DNA from: SFEB01 sp964612455
Lineage (GTDB): Bacteria > Bacillota > Clostridia > Christensenellales > CAG-314
NCBI GenBank assembly: GCA_964612455.1
Contig: CAZTCB010000016.1
Coordinates: 1-30,521 of the forward strand
Direction: 5' to 3'
Length of the DNA: 30,521 nt
In this document: positions 16,204 through 24,796 of the stretch, one piece after another
Layout of the letters: the number at the start of each line of letters is the position of its first letter
How positions within the stretch are numbered: the first letter of the stretch is position 1
Program-made: the position numbers and the translations under genes
Notes under the pieces: model-generated
Databases searched by the model: none
What the model was told of the DNA's origin: nothing
Seen by the model: only the letters and a program-made list of their open reading frames with translations

Positions 16204-16248
16204 GTTGCAATAAAGCCAATCGGCGCATAAGTTATTTCGGAGGTAAAA

Positions 16249-16761
16249 ATGGATATTAAAGATTTAAAAACACGCGCGGACGGGGAGTACGTTATGCCCG
16301 ACGCCGTCGTAAAAAACACACGGGACGCTTATCTGTTGCAGACGAATTACGCAGGCGGTACGAGCGAAACGACGGCAATCATGACGTACGCTTATCAGAG
16401 TTATATCGTCCGACCGTATAACGAGCAAGCGGCCAATCTTCTCGAAAAAATAGCCGTTTCCGAAATGCACCATCACGAGATATTGGCCGGGCTTATTGTC
16501 GCCGTCGGAGGAAATCCCGTCATCGGCGCGCGCGACGAGTTTTGGAGCGGGAGAAACGTCGATTATTCTTCTAACTTTAAAAAAATGCTTGTCGACGATA
16601 TAGCGGCGGAGCAACGTGCGATAGAGGGGTACGAGTATACCATAGACAACGTCGGCAACAAATCGTTAATACCGATTTTGGAAAGGATAATCGCGGACGA
16701 AAAAGTACATATCGAAACGATTAAAGTATTGCTTTCGGCGTTTGAGTTTTGGCAAGGTTAG
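16249..16761 (+). CDS. Ferritin-like diiron/dimanganese protein
   Basis: The 170-residue four-helix-bundle protein carries a complete ferritin-like dinuclear metal ligand set: E40, E72-x-x-H75, E121 and E151-x-x-H154. The arrangement resembles rubrerythrin-like, bacterioferritin-like and Mn-catalase-like domains, and it lacks the C-terminal rubredoxin domain of rubrerythrin. A role in peroxide or oxygen stress or metal handling in an anaerobe is inferred from the family. A TTTCGGAGG ribosome binding site precedes the ATG. The gene is flanked by a possible structured leader and a strong GC-rich terminator, so it is monocistronic. Confidence 0.85.
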   Translation: MDIKDLKTRADGEYVMPDAVVKNTRDAYLLQTNYAGGTSETTAIMTYAYQSYIVRPYNEQAANLLEKIAVSEMHHHEILAGLIVAVGGNPVIGARDEFWSGRNVDYSSNFKKMLVDDIAAEQRAIEGYEYTIDNVGNKSLIPILERIIADEKVHIETIKVLLSAFEFWQG

Positions 16762-16795
16762 CAAAGACGCCCCCGCACGGGGGCGTCTTTGCTTG
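16761..16795 (+). terminator. GC-rich terminator after the ferritin-like gene
   Basis: A 14-bp perfect stem (16761-16774 with 16779-16792) with a GCAC loop starts at the last base of the stop codon. The following T-run is short (TTG then TAATATCG), so termination may rely on stem strength. Confidence 0.78.
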
Positions 16796-16889
16796 TAATA
16801 TCGTTGTTTTGTCGGTATTAAGGATAAAGTCGGTTTATTAAAGCGACACACGGCGGTTAAAACCGGACGGTTTTACCCCTTTTGTTTTT

Positions 16890-17654
16890 TTAAGGGTGTT
16901 TTTTAAATTTTCGGTTGAGAGCGTCGATTTTTTCTGCCGTCATACCGCACACCGTGCGCAAAAATTCGTCGATGCTGCCGTAACGGGTTTTTACGTTTTC
17001 AAAAACCATTCGCAAATCGTTTTCGTCGGCGCGGTAAACGTCTCTCAGTTTTGACGCAAAACTTTTGCCGAGAAAGCGGGTTTTTTTATAGGTACGCTCC
17101 CCGCGCGGGGCGGTAAACTTTTGAGTTTCGACGTAATCCGCGATGATTTCGCGCTCCGAGTAACCGAGACAGTACTCTACAAACGCGCAAAACAATCCCG
17201 TGCGGTCTTTGCCTTGTTCGCAGTAGGTCAGTATCGCGCCGTCGGGGGCGTCGAGCAGTATGTCAAAGAGACTTTGCCAAGCGTCGGCGGTATCGGGCGA
17301 AATAAGGCTTTCGTACAGCTCCGGGATGCTCGGCACGTGTCGTACGACAAACAACATGTTGAGAATGTTTTTAAAATTGACAAACCCTTTTTTGTATTTG
17401 GTAATGCCAAAGAGAGGTTTTTTGGTCAGCTGAACGTTAAAAAAGCGTACCCCGTCGGGGGCAATGCGTTTTTTTGTTTCGGCAAGGGTGCGCAAATCGA
17501 TAATCGTCCTGACGTTAAAGTCGTCGACGAGGATTTTTCTCCCCTCGTCGGAGAGGTCGTCTATCTTTGCGCTGCGCAGCAAGACGCCCTCGCGTACCGA
17601 GTCGTTTGCGATATCCCGAAAGTTGTTTAGTTTGTCGAGCGTTAATATTTTCAT
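16890..17654 (-). CDS. Tyrosine-protein phosphatase-like protein (Y_phosphatase3 type)
   Basis: The 254-residue protein has the order of motifs of the bacterial PTP family that includes MptpB: NFRDIA (residues 11-16), LLRSAKIDDLS (25-35), IDLRT (52-56), and the P-loop CEQGKDRTG (C145 nucleophile, R151 phosphate-binding). The usual His before the catalytic Cys (HCxxGKDRTG) is Tyr here (Y144), which should change the Cys pKa. Targets might be phosphotyrosine proteins or phosphoinositides. It is cytoplasmic (no signal peptide), monocistronic, and convergent with the ferritin-like gene. Confidence 0.82.
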   Translation of the reverse strand: MKILTLDKLNNFRDIANDSVREGVLLRSAKIDDLSDEGRKILVDDFNVRTIIDLRTLAETKKRIAPDGVRFFNVQLTKKPLFGITKYKKGFVNFKNILNMLFVVRHVPSIPELYESLISPDTADAWQSLFDILLDAPDGAILTYCEQGKDRTGLFCAFVEYCLGYSEREIIADYVETQKFTAPRGERTYKKTRFLGKSFASKLRDVYRADENDLRMVFENVKTRYGSIDEFLRTVCGMTAEKIDALNRKFKKHP

Positions 17655-17785
17655 GACGCGATTATATCATACAATACTTTTGTTTTCAAGGTTTTTGGCG
17701 GCGTTTTTTTTAATGCGGGGCAAAAATACGCGAAAAGCGCGTTTTTGATTGCAAATTTTCAACCGTTGTGTTAAACTCTAACGGT

Positions 17786-18430
17786 ATGTGGGATGTATTG
17801 ATAAATACCGAAATAGAATTGTTCGGAACGACGGTCAACGTCTTTAATCAGGTTTTTAGTCTCGTGGCGACCATACTCATGATAGCCTGCTACTACGTCG
17901 GTAGGAAAAAATACATGTGGTTGCTGTCTATAGCTTTGCTCGTGTGCGTTATAGAGTACCTTATACTGCAACAGTACAGCATTTGCGTGAGTTACGGCGT
18001 GTCTATCGCGCGAAACGTCGTCCAGATTATTTACGACAACAAAAACAAAAAAATGCCGCTTTGGATTACGGCGATATTTGTGGCAGCCGTCCTCGGTATA
18101 GGTTTGCCCACTTTGACGGCGGAAAAATGGTACGGAGTCATGCCGCTTATCGGTACGGCGGGCTTTATGCTTGCCAACCACCTCGACAGTTATTTTTTGT
18201 TTAAAGGCGCGTGCGGGATAAAGCAGTTTCTCAGCATCGGATTTAACGTCTTTGCGTGGGACGTCATAGGTATCGTCCGCGAGATAATAGTATTGTGCGC
18301 CATTATCGGAGGCATGATAAAGACCTATCGCGAAAACGCGCGCAAAGCCGCAACGGACACAACCGCGGCAGACGCGGATTTTTCTCTATCGAAAGAAACG
18401 GACGCCGACGAGCAATACGAGGCTGCCTGA
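17786..18430 (+). CDS. YgjV-like multi-pass membrane protein
   Basis: The 214-residue hydrophobic protein has about six membrane segments and the layout of YgjV-type proteins (small inner membrane proteins of unknown function): QVFSLVATILMIACYYVGRKK, WLLSIALLVCVIEYLIL, YGVSIARNVVQIIYDNKNKK, then further helices and a polar, acidic C-terminal tail (residues about 188-214). The ATG at 17786 is chosen; a GTG at 17768 is in frame but neither has a clear Shine-Dalgarno, and the leader is very short. It is followed by a terminator at 18506-18533. Confidence 0.62.
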   Translation: MWDVLINTEIELFGTTVNVFNQVFSLVATILMIACYYVGRKKYMWLLSIALLVCVIEYLILQQYSICVSYGVSIARNVVQIIYDNKNKKMPLWITAIFVAAVLGIGLPTLTAEKWYGVMPLIGTAGFMLANHLDSYFLFKGACGIKQFLSIGFNVFAWDVIGIVREIIVLCAIIGGMIKTYRENARKAATDTTAADADFSLSKETDADEQYEAA

Positions 18431-18505
18431 CGGCGCAATTTGCACCCGTGCGCGGGGTTGAGCGAAAAAGTCTTCGGTTTTTTGCCATGAACGACAAACA
18501 ATATC

Positions 18506-18533
18506 AAAAACACGGCGACGCCGTGTTTTTTTT
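18506..18533 (+). terminator. Intrinsic terminator after the YgjV-like gene
   Basis: An 11-bp stem AAAAACACGGC / GCCGTGTTTTT with a GAC loop is followed by further T residues; the A-run on the other arm allows bidirectional use. Confidence 0.88.
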
Positions 18534-18586
18534 GTATTTTGGCATTGCCGTTTCTTCTCTTTCATACAATACGTCGAGGTGAAAGT

Positions 18587-20095
18587 ATGAAAGAAAAAAA
18601 GTTTAAAAAAACCGTTGTAGTCGGTATGGTGTTGGTCTTTATCGCGGCGACATGTTGTTTTTGTTTTTCGGGGTGCGAGGGCGATTATATAACAAAGACG
18701 GCAAAAAACCTATCGACGTATACCGTGGAGGCGGGGTACGACGAAACGGCGCACGTCGTGAGCGGCGTGATGGTTTTTGATTTTTTAAACGACACGGGTA
18801 GAGAATTGAAGGAGCTGAGGTTTCATTTGTACCCCAACGCCTACCGCGAAAACGCAAAGGCGGAGATAGTCAGTGCGGCAAAAAAAGCCCAGGCGTATAA
18901 AAACGGTTATAGTTACGGGGGTATTACCGTCGATTACGTCAAAAACGGCACCGACGTGGCGTATTCTATCGGCGGCGACGACGGCAATATCCTCGTCGTT
19001 CCGCTTTCGTCGGCGGTAAAAGACGGTCAAAAAACGCAAGTGGAGATATCCTTCGATACTACCCTCGCCAACGTATGGCATAGGCTGGGGTACGGCGACG
19101 ATACCGTCAATCTGACCGATTGGTTTCCCGTTCTTTGTGCCTACGACGCTGAAAAAGGCGAATTTTTGCAGGATACGTACGTCGCCTACGGCGATCCTTT
19201 TGTCATGAATACGGCAAACTTTAACGTGGCGATTACTTTGTCGAGCGAATACGTCGTTTCCGCGGGTGGGGACCTCGTTGAAAAAACGCAAGGGGACGGG
19301 GGTACGAGATACGAGTTTTCGGCACGTGCGGTGAGGGATTTTGCCATTGTCGCGAGCAAAAACTTTGAGTTGCTGTCCAAGTCCGTCAACGGCGTGACAA
19401 TCAATTATTACCACTTGAGTCACGAGACGCCCGACGATGTATTAAATCTCGCGTTGTCGGCGCTCGGATATTTTTCGGACACTTACGGTCGCTACCCGTA
19501 CGCTTCGTTATCCGTGGTAGACAGCGACTTTTGCGAAGGAGGAATGGAGTATCCGCGTCTCGTCATGATAAGGTCGGATCTCGAGAAAAAGTCGTATAAC
19601 AACGCCGTCGTGCACGAAATAGCCCACCAATGGTGGTGCTGTCTGGTTGGTAACGACCAAATCCGAAACGCTTGGATGGACGAGGGGCTTGCGGAGTATT
19701 GCACCAACGCGTTTTTTGCCGACAACCCCTCTTTCGGTGTGGATGCGGCGGGCGAAATGGAGGCGGCAAAAGCCAATTTAAACGCTTTTTTGGATATAAC
19801 GGGTAACTATTTTAAAAATATAGACACGAGTATCAATCGCCCTCTTGGCGAGTATCGCAACGAGACGGAGTACGCGTATATGTGTTACGTCAAGTCGATG
19901 ATAATGTTTGACGACCTGAAAACGCTGATGGGAAAAACGAAATTTAACGCCGCATTGAAAAACTATTTTGAAACATGCCGATTGACTATCGCGTCCCCCG
20001 ACGATTTGATAAACAGTTTTTCTACCGCGTACGGTTCGGACATGTCGGGGATAATAAACGGCTATGTCAACGGCGACGAAAATATAATCGGTTAA
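18587..20095 (+). CDS. M1-family zinc metallopeptidase (aminopeptidase-like) lipoprotein
   Basis: The 502-residue protein begins with a signal peptide and a lipobox-like FSGC (C30), so it is probably anchored to the outer face of the membrane. The M1 catalytic motif HEIAH is at 343-347, with the third zinc ligand E366 in DEGLAEY exactly 18 residues later, and a GGMEYP motif stands where M1 aminopeptidases have GxMEN. It lacks the C-terminal helical domain of full-length aminopeptidase N. The start at 18587 is chosen for the signal peptide and the GAGGTGA ribosome binding site; the frame is open from 18539. A role in cell-surface peptide trimming is inferred from the family. Confidence 0.9.
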   Translation: MKEKKFKKTVVVGMVLVFIAATCCFCFSGCEGDYITKTAKNLSTYTVEAGYDETAHVVSGVMVFDFLNDTGRELKELRFHLYPNAYRENAKAEIVSAAKKAQAYKNGYSYGGITVDYVKNGTDVAYSIGGDDGNILVVPLSSAVKDGQKTQVEISFDTTLANVWHRLGYGDDTVNLTDWFPVLCAYDAEKGEFLQDTYVAYGDPFVMNTANFNVAITLSSEYVVSAGGDLVEKTQGDGGTRYEFSARAVRDFAIVASKNFELLSKSVNGVTINYYHLSHETPDDVLNLALSALGYFSDTYGRYPYASLSVVDSDFCEGGMEYPRLVMIRSDLEKKSYNNAVVHEIAHQWWCCLVGNDQIRNAWMDEGLAEYCTNAFFADNPSFGVDAAGEMEAAKANLNAFLDITGNYFKNIDTSINRPLGEYRNETEYAYMCYVKSMIMFDDLKTLMGKTKFNAALKNYFETCRLTIASPDDLINSFSTAYGSDMSGIINGYVNGDENIIG

Positions 20096-20215
20096 AAATT
20101 GATATCGAGTCGAAAAAAAAATCGCTCGTGCAGGCGCGTTTCGTCGAAAAAAGGCGTAGCTTTTTTTGCAACGAGAGATGGTTAAAGATTTTTCTTGATA
20201 AATGTTGTAAAATTG

Positions 20216-20244
20216 TTGCAATTGCGGAAAAAAAATGTTAATAT
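20216..20244 (+). promoter_or_regulatory. Probable promoter of the small membrane protein/two-component region
   Basis: TTGCAA (20216-20221) and TAATAT (20239-20244) have 17-nt spacing in an AT-rich stretch, about 77 nt before the ATG at 20321. Confidence 0.55.
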
Positions 20245-20320
20245 ATATACGCGTGAAAGATAGTTTTCGGCAAAATGCGAATTATTTGACGAAAAACGGT
20301 AAAAATAATGGGGAGCGGCA

Positions 20321-20647
20321 ATGAGCGACAAGGATTTAGAGCAACAGGATACCGAAAAAAACAAAACCGACGTCTCCGAAGAAAAAGACAAATATCCGGT
20401 GTTTGACGACGACTTCGGTCCCGACCGTGTCTGGGAAGACGACGGTCAGGTCAGTTTTGCCGATATGGACCTCACGCGCCCCGTGCATGCCCAAAAGCGT
20501 ACTGCCCGCCTTGACTTGCAGATGACCAAAAAAGAAATGAGAGCGCTGCGTCGCGCCGCTTTTTTACATTATCTCAAGCCTCTGCTGTGCGTGCTGTTCG
20601 GCTTTGGCGTCGCCATCGCGGTGGTGACGTTGTGGCTCAGCCAATAG
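20321..20647 (+). CDS. Small C-terminally anchored membrane protein of unknown function
   Basis: The 108-residue protein has a charged, acidic N-terminal half (many Asp, Glu, Lys), a basic segment KKEMRALRRAAF near 70-81 and one hydrophobic helix at about 84-106 that ends two residues before the C-terminus. By the positive-inside rule the N-terminus is cytoplasmic. I recognise no family. It has a GGGGAG ribosome binding site, its own promoter, and lies 84 nt upstream of the response regulator gene with no terminator between them, so co-transcription with the two-component genes is possible. Confidence 0.72.
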   Translation: MSDKDLEQQDTEKNKTDVSEEKDKYPVFDDDFGPDRVWEDDGQVSFADMDLTRPVHAQKRTARLDLQMTKKEMRALRRAAFLHYLKPLLCVLFGFGVAIAVVTLWLSQ

Positions 20648-20731
20648 AAAACGGGCGCAACGGACGGTTGTTGCCGTACCGAGAAACAAACAAAATTCAG
20701 TTAAAAAGAAAACGTAAAAAGGAGTAAACTT

Positions 20732-21427
20732 ATGAAAAAGATTTTGATTGTCGACGACGAGCAAGGGATACGCGAAAACCTGAAAATGTATCTTGAATTT
20801 AACGAGAACGACGGTTTCGAGGTCACTTGCGCATCCGATGGGTTAGAAGCCGTCAAGCTTTGCGAAAACCAGACTTTTGACCTTGTTATTATGGATATCA
20901 TGATGCCCAAAATGGACGGAATGACTGCGTTGAGAGAAATCAGAAAGATGCAAGACGTTCCCGTTATCGTTCTTTCCGCCAGAGGCGAGGAGTACGACAA
21001 GCTTTTCTGCTTTGAAATGGGCGCAGACGACTACGTCACCAAGCCTTTCAGTGCGAAAGAAGTAGTAGCGCGCGTCAAAGCCGTTCTCAATCGTTTTAAT
21101 CGCCGCGTGGAGAAAGACCGCGACACACGTACGTACGGCGGGCTCGTCATAGATTTTGAGGGGCGCAACGTCGTAGTCGACAAGAAAAAGGTCGACATGA
21201 CGCCGAAAGAGTACGAAGTGCTGTTTTTCCTGGTACGCAACGAAGGTAAAGCCGTCAGCAGAGAAAAGCTCCTTTCCAACGTATGGGGGTTTGACTTTTA
21301 CGGCGACGACCGCACGGTAGACACGCACATCAAGATGTTGCGCAGCAACCTCGGTCCGTACAGAAACTGCATCGTGACTTTGCGCGGACTCGGCTATAAG
21401 TTTGAGTATGAGCAACCGGAAGACTAA
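20732..21427 (+). CDS. Two-component response regulator, OmpR/PhoB family
   Basis: The 231-residue protein has an N-terminal receiver domain with the acidic pair D8-D9, phosphoacceptor D55 (VIMDIMMPKMDG), the switch Ser/Thr in VLSARG and Lys in VTKPF. A C-terminal winged-helix DNA-binding domain follows (LLSNVWGFDFYGDDRTVDTHIKMLR...VTLRGLGYKFE). A strong AAGGAG site precedes the ATG. It overlaps the sensor kinase gene by 20 nt, so the two are translated together and form a cognate pair. The stimulus and targets are unknown. Confidence 0.95.
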   Translation: MKKILIVDDEQGIRENLKMYLEFNENDGFEVTCASDGLEAVKLCENQTFDLVIMDIMMPKMDGMTALREIRKMQDVPVIVLSARGEEYDKLFCFEMGADDYVTKPFSAKEVVARVKAVLNRFNRRVEKDRDTRTYGGLVIDFEGRNVVVDKKKVDMTPKEYEVLFFLVRNEGKAVSREKLLSNVWGFDFYGDDRTVDTHIKMLRSNLGPYRNCIVTLRGLGYKFEYEQPED

Positions 21428-23024
21428 CGGTTCGTCGTTTAATAAAAAGAAAAAAAATTCCGCCGTCAAGCACGGCGGTATTTTGTCTGTAAAAAAATCT
21501 CAAATCAACGGCATGCGGTTTGGCATATGGATGTACTTTATGCTGTTTACCATGTGCGTCATCATTGCCATGTGGTTGTATCAGTTTGTTTTCGCAAAGT
21601 CCTACTACGACGAGGTGAAGCTGAAAGACGTCAGGGAGATTTGCGACGACATGGCTCAGGTATACGTCGACGCGTCGTCTAACGACGATTTTGACGACGG
21701 AAGCACGTTAAAAAGCATCGCGAGGGTAAACGGCTTTAATGTCTATATGTTTAACGACGAGTATTTTCAATGCCTTCAGGGTTACGACAGCAACGGGCAG
21801 GAAGACAAGACCGTTTCCGCTCTCGGCTGGACGGCGTCCGACGTAAAGGACAGGATGAAAGACTTGTTTAGCGAAGTCAAGGCGGACGAAAATTTAGGTT
21901 TTTGTAAAATCGTTTCGGCGGACGAGTATATCGCCTCCGACGCAAGACAAGCTTTGACCGAGACGGGTGACGGCGAAGGAGCGGAGGACGACGAAACGGA
22001 CGCGTCGCAGTCCCAGCGTGCGGAAAAAAGCAGAGCGATAGTCTATACCAAGTATTTCAGCCACAATCAGATAAACGTTTTGATTTTCGTTTACGCTCCG
22101 GTGTACTCCGTCGCCACCACGATGGACACGCTCACTGCGCAGATGTCGGTTGCGACGGTAGTCGCTTTCGTGCTCACCTTTATCGTCGGCTGGCTCGTAT
22201 CATGGCAGTTGTCCAAACCGATAGAAAAGATGTCCAGGACGGCGTCGATACTGGCGAAAGGCAATTACGACGTGCACTTTGAGGGGAACGGGTACGTCGA
22301 AATCGACGATTTGTCCGACAGTTTAAACTTTGCCACGAGAGAGTTGGCGAGAGCCGAAACCGTCCGAAAGGATATAATGGCAAACGTGAGCCATGACCTT
22401 CGTACGCCGCTCACGCTCATCAGGTCGTACGCCGAAATGATAAAAGATCTCACGGGCGACATCAAGGAAAAACGCGACAAACAGCTCGACGCCATTATCG
22501 GCGAAACGGATAGGTTGACCAATATGGTCAACGACATCTTAAAACTGTCCAAGACCGAGCAACGTATGGAGTTAAAGACCGAAAGGTACGATATTTCCCG
22601 ACAGGTCAACGAAATAGTCGAGATGATGAAAGTGGGCGACGAAAAAGGGTTTGTCGTGGAGTGCGATATCGAGCCTAACGTTTTTGTTACCGCCGACAAG
22701 GAAAAAATCAGCCGCGTGCTCATCAACTTTTTGTCCAACGCTTTTAAATACAGCGGGGACAGTCGGTTTATCCGCGTAGTGCTCGCGCAAGGTAAAAATA
22801 CCGTCCGCGTGGACGTGGTCGACCGCGGCATAGGTATATCCGCCGAAGAGTTGCCGTACGTCTGGGACAGGTATACCAAAGCCAGTCTTAAACACCAGAC
22901 GGGTGACAGCAACGGAATCGGATTGTCTATCGCCAAGACGATAATAACTCGCCACGACGGCAAATACGGCGTCAACAGCGAGCTAAACAAAGGCAGCGAC
23001 TTTTTCTTTGAGTTGCCGCTGTAA
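21408..23024 (+). CDS. Sensor histidine kinase (HAMP-HisKA-HATPase_c)
   Basis: The 538-residue membrane kinase has a basic cytoplasmic N-terminus (1-36), TM1 about 38-62, an extracytoplasmic sensor region of about 180 residues (with an acidic Glu/Asp-rich patch near 188-200), TM2 about 246-266, a HAMP domain (LSKPIEKMSRTASILAKGNYDVHF), HisKA with phosphoacceptor H329 in VSHDLRTPLT, and an ATPase domain with NFLSNAFKYS (N box), DRGIGIS (G1) and GIGLSIAKTI (G2). The ATG at 21408 is used; a TTG two codons earlier is possible. The overlap with the regulator gene indicates a cognate pair. The ligand is unknown because the sensor domain matches nothing I recognise. Confidence 0.94.
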   Translation: MSNRKTNGSSFNKKKKNSAVKHGGILSVKKSQINGMRFGIWMYFMLFTMCVIIAMWLYQFVFAKSYYDEVKLKDVREICDDMAQVYVDASSNDDFDDGSTLKSIARVNGFNVYMFNDEYFQCLQGYDSNGQEDKTVSALGWTASDVKDRMKDLFSEVKADENLGFCKIVSADEYIASDARQALTETGDGEGAEDDETDASQSQRAEKSRAIVYTKYFSHNQINVLIFVYAPVYSVATTMDTLTAQMSVATVVAFVLTFIVGWLVSWQLSKPIEKMSRTASILAKGNYDVHFEGNGYVEIDDLSDSLNFATRELARAETVRKDIMANVSHDLRTPLTLIRSYAEMIKDLTGDIKEKRDKQLDAIIGETDRLTNMVNDILKLSKTEQRMELKTERYDISRQVNEIVEMMKVGDEKGFVVECDIEPNVFVTADKEKISRVLINFLSNAFKYSGDSRFIRVVLAQGKNTVRVDVVDRGIGISAEELPYVWDRYTKASLKHQTGDSNGIGLSIAKTIITRHDGKYGVNSELNKGSDFFFELPL

Positions 23025-23091
23025 ACAAAGGAGCCGTCTTGCTTTTGAAAAACCAAACAAAATAAAAGCCGTGCAAAATCCGCAATTTCGG

Positions 23092-23119
23092 TTGACTAAA
23101 TATACGAAAAGTGTATAAT
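23092..23119 (+). promoter_or_regulatory. Strong promoter of the glutamine synthetase gene
   Basis: TTGACT (23092-23097) and a perfect TATAAT (23114-23119) are separated by 16 nt. Transcription should start near 23126, leaving a short leader with AGGAGG at 23139-23144. No GlnR/TnrA-like operator was recognised. Confidence 0.8.
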
Positions 23120-23148
23120 TTACATGCAGGCAAAAATAAGGAGGAATT

Positions 23149-24588
23149 ATGTCTAAAACAATCCAACAAATTCATGAACTTTGCAAAGAAAACGATATCG
23201 AAATCATCGATTTTAAAATGGTCGACATCGACGGCAGATGGCGCCATCTTTCTATCCCTGTCGAGAGATTTACCGAGGATACGCTTAAATACGGTATAGG
23301 TTTTGACGGTAGCAACTACGGCTATGCCGCGGTAGAAAAAAGCGATATGGTGTTTATCCCCGATATGGACACCGCGTTTATCGAACCCTTTACCACGACT
23401 CCGACTCTTACCATGATGGGCAACGTCTGCGTCATCGGCAAAGAGGAAAACACGCGTTTTGACCAATATCCCCGCAACGTAGCGTTGTCGGCGGTGGACT
23501 ACCTGCGCGAGCAAAAGATTGCCGACGACATGTTTATCGCTCCCGAGTTTGAGTTTCATATTTTTGACAACGTCAGCTACAATACGACGCCCGATTACGT
23601 CGGTTATACCATCGACGCCGTGCAGGCGGAGTGGAACAGCGGCGTCCAACGCGACGAAAACAACGGTTATCAGGTACGTCACAAGGCGGGATATCACTGC
23701 TCTTTGCCCAACGACGTCAACTTTGACCTCAGATCCGAAATGTGCAACCTCATGAAAAAATGGGGAGTAGAAGTCAAATATCATCATCACGAAGTAGGCG
23801 GCCCCGCTCAACAAGAGATAGAAGTAGAGCTTGGCGATCTCGTAAAGATGGCAGATAACACGATGATTATCAAATATATCATCAAAAACCTCGCAAACGC
23901 TTACGGCAAGACCGCGACTTTAATGCCCAAACCCGTAATGGCAGAGGCAGGCAACGGTATGCACGTACATATGCTGTTGAAAAAAGACGGCAAATCGATT
24001 TTCTACGATTACAGCGGTAAAAACTACGCGACGTTGAGCGACGAGGCGTTGTGGTTTATGGGCGGTATCTTAAAGCACTGTCCGTCTATCTGCGCGTTTA
24101 CCAACCCCAGCACCAACTCCTTTAAACGTCTCGTACCGGGTTTTGAAGCGCCCGTTACCATAGGTTACGCTACCAGCAATCGCAGCGCGGTAATAAGAAT
24201 CCCCGCTTACGCAAAGTCTCCCGAGTCAAAGCGTTTCGAGCTTCGCAACCCCGACGCGACGTGCAACCCCTACTACGCCTACGCCGCTATCCTTATGGCG
24301 GGTATAGACGGTATTAAAAACAAAATCGATCCCGCTAAAAACGGTTGGGGACCTTTTGACTTTAACCTCTTTGATTTGTCCGATGAGGAAAAGAAAAAAG
24401 TTCAGGGATTGCCCACGTCTTTGCCGGAGGCTTTGAAGGCGTTGGAAGACGACAACGAGTACTTGCAGGTAGGCGGCGTATTTCCCAAACGCCTTATCGA
24501 TTTGTGGATAAAGAGAAGGAAAGCCGACGTTGCCAAGGTCAACGCGATCCCCAATCCGGCAGAGTTTGAGCTTTATTACGATTTATAA
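23149..24588 (+). CDS. glnA: Glutamine synthetase type I
   Basis: The 479-residue cytoplasmic dodecameric enzyme makes glutamine from glutamate, ammonia and ATP, the main entry of nitrogen. The N-terminal beta-grasp domain (IDFKMVDIDGRWRHLSIP) and the catalytic domain carry metal and substrate motifs APEFEFHIFD, HHHEVGGPAQQE, KTATLMPKP, GNGMHVHM, NRSAVIRIP, and the C-terminus NPAEFELYYDL as in GSI. The region around AVQAEWNS suggests the long GSI-beta form. At the site where GSI-beta enzymes are adenylylated (NLYDLP), this protein reads NLFDLS, so the modifiable Tyr is Phe and control by GlnE-type adenylylation is not expected. It is monocistronic with a strong promoter and tandem terminators. 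Confidence 0.95.
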   Translation: MSKTIQQIHELCKENDIEIIDFKMVDIDGRWRHLSIPVERFTEDTLKYGIGFDGSNYGYAAVEKSDMVFIPDMDTAFIEPFTTTPTLTMMGNVCVIGKEENTRFDQYPRNVALSAVDYLREQKIADDMFIAPEFEFHIFDNVSYNTTPDYVGYTIDAVQAEWNSGVQRDENNGYQVRHKAGYHCSLPNDVNFDLRSEMCNLMKKWGVEVKYHHHEVGGPAQQEIEVELGDLVKMADNTMIIKYIIKNLANAYGKTATLMPKPVMAEAGNGMHVHMLLKKDGKSIFYDYSGKNYATLSDEALWFMGGILKHCPSICAFTNPSTNSFKRLVPGFEAPVTIGYATSNRSAVIRIPAYAKSPESKRFELRNPDATCNPYYAYAAILMAGIDGIKNKIDPAKNGWGPFDFNLFDLSDEEKKKVQGLPTSLPEALKALEDDNEYLQVGGVFPKRLIDLWIKRRKADVAKVNAIPNPAEFELYYDL

Positions 24589-24660
24589 TTTTAATTTAAA
24601 TAGGTCAAGTAAAGAGAAAATTAAGCCAAATAACCGAAAATAAAAGTATCTTTAGAGAAA

Positions 24661-24717
24661 AAAACAACCCCGACAAAGCTCTGGCCGACAGGTCACCTTC
24701 GGTCGGGGTTGTTTTTT
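24661..24717 (+). terminator. Terminator 1 after glnA
   Basis: A 14-bp perfect stem (24661-24674 with 24702-24715) encloses a 27-nt loop that can form its own partly competing hairpin (24683-24688 with 24699-24704). It ends in a T-run. Confidence 0.85.
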
Positions 24718-24731
24718 CTCGGATACACTAA

Positions 24732-24781
24732 ACAAGCCGTAACCCCTCGGATTTCTCTCGGGATTACGGCGTTTTGTTTTT
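24732..24781 (+). terminator. Terminator 2 after glnA
   Basis: A second hairpin, GCCGTAA/TTACGGC (24736-24742 with 24764-24770) extended by CCC/GGG pairing and outer ACAA/TTGT, is followed by GTTTTGTTTTTGT. It backs up terminator 1 and separates glnA from the convergent tetR-like gene. Confidence 0.7.
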
Positions 24782-24796
24782 GTAATTTATCTTAAA

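Noticed and set aside
18487..18536. A short frame starting at ATG in front of the M1 peptidase gene
   Set aside because: It reads straight into the terminator hairpin at 18506-18533 and has no ribosome binding site.
16194..24702. The 10-mer TCACCTTCGG occurs in both the ferritin leader (16194) and glnA terminator 1 (24693), in each case as the 3' arm of a hairpin
   Set aside because: Shared 10-mers are expected by chance in a window of this size and the flanks do not match; not evidence of a repeat family.
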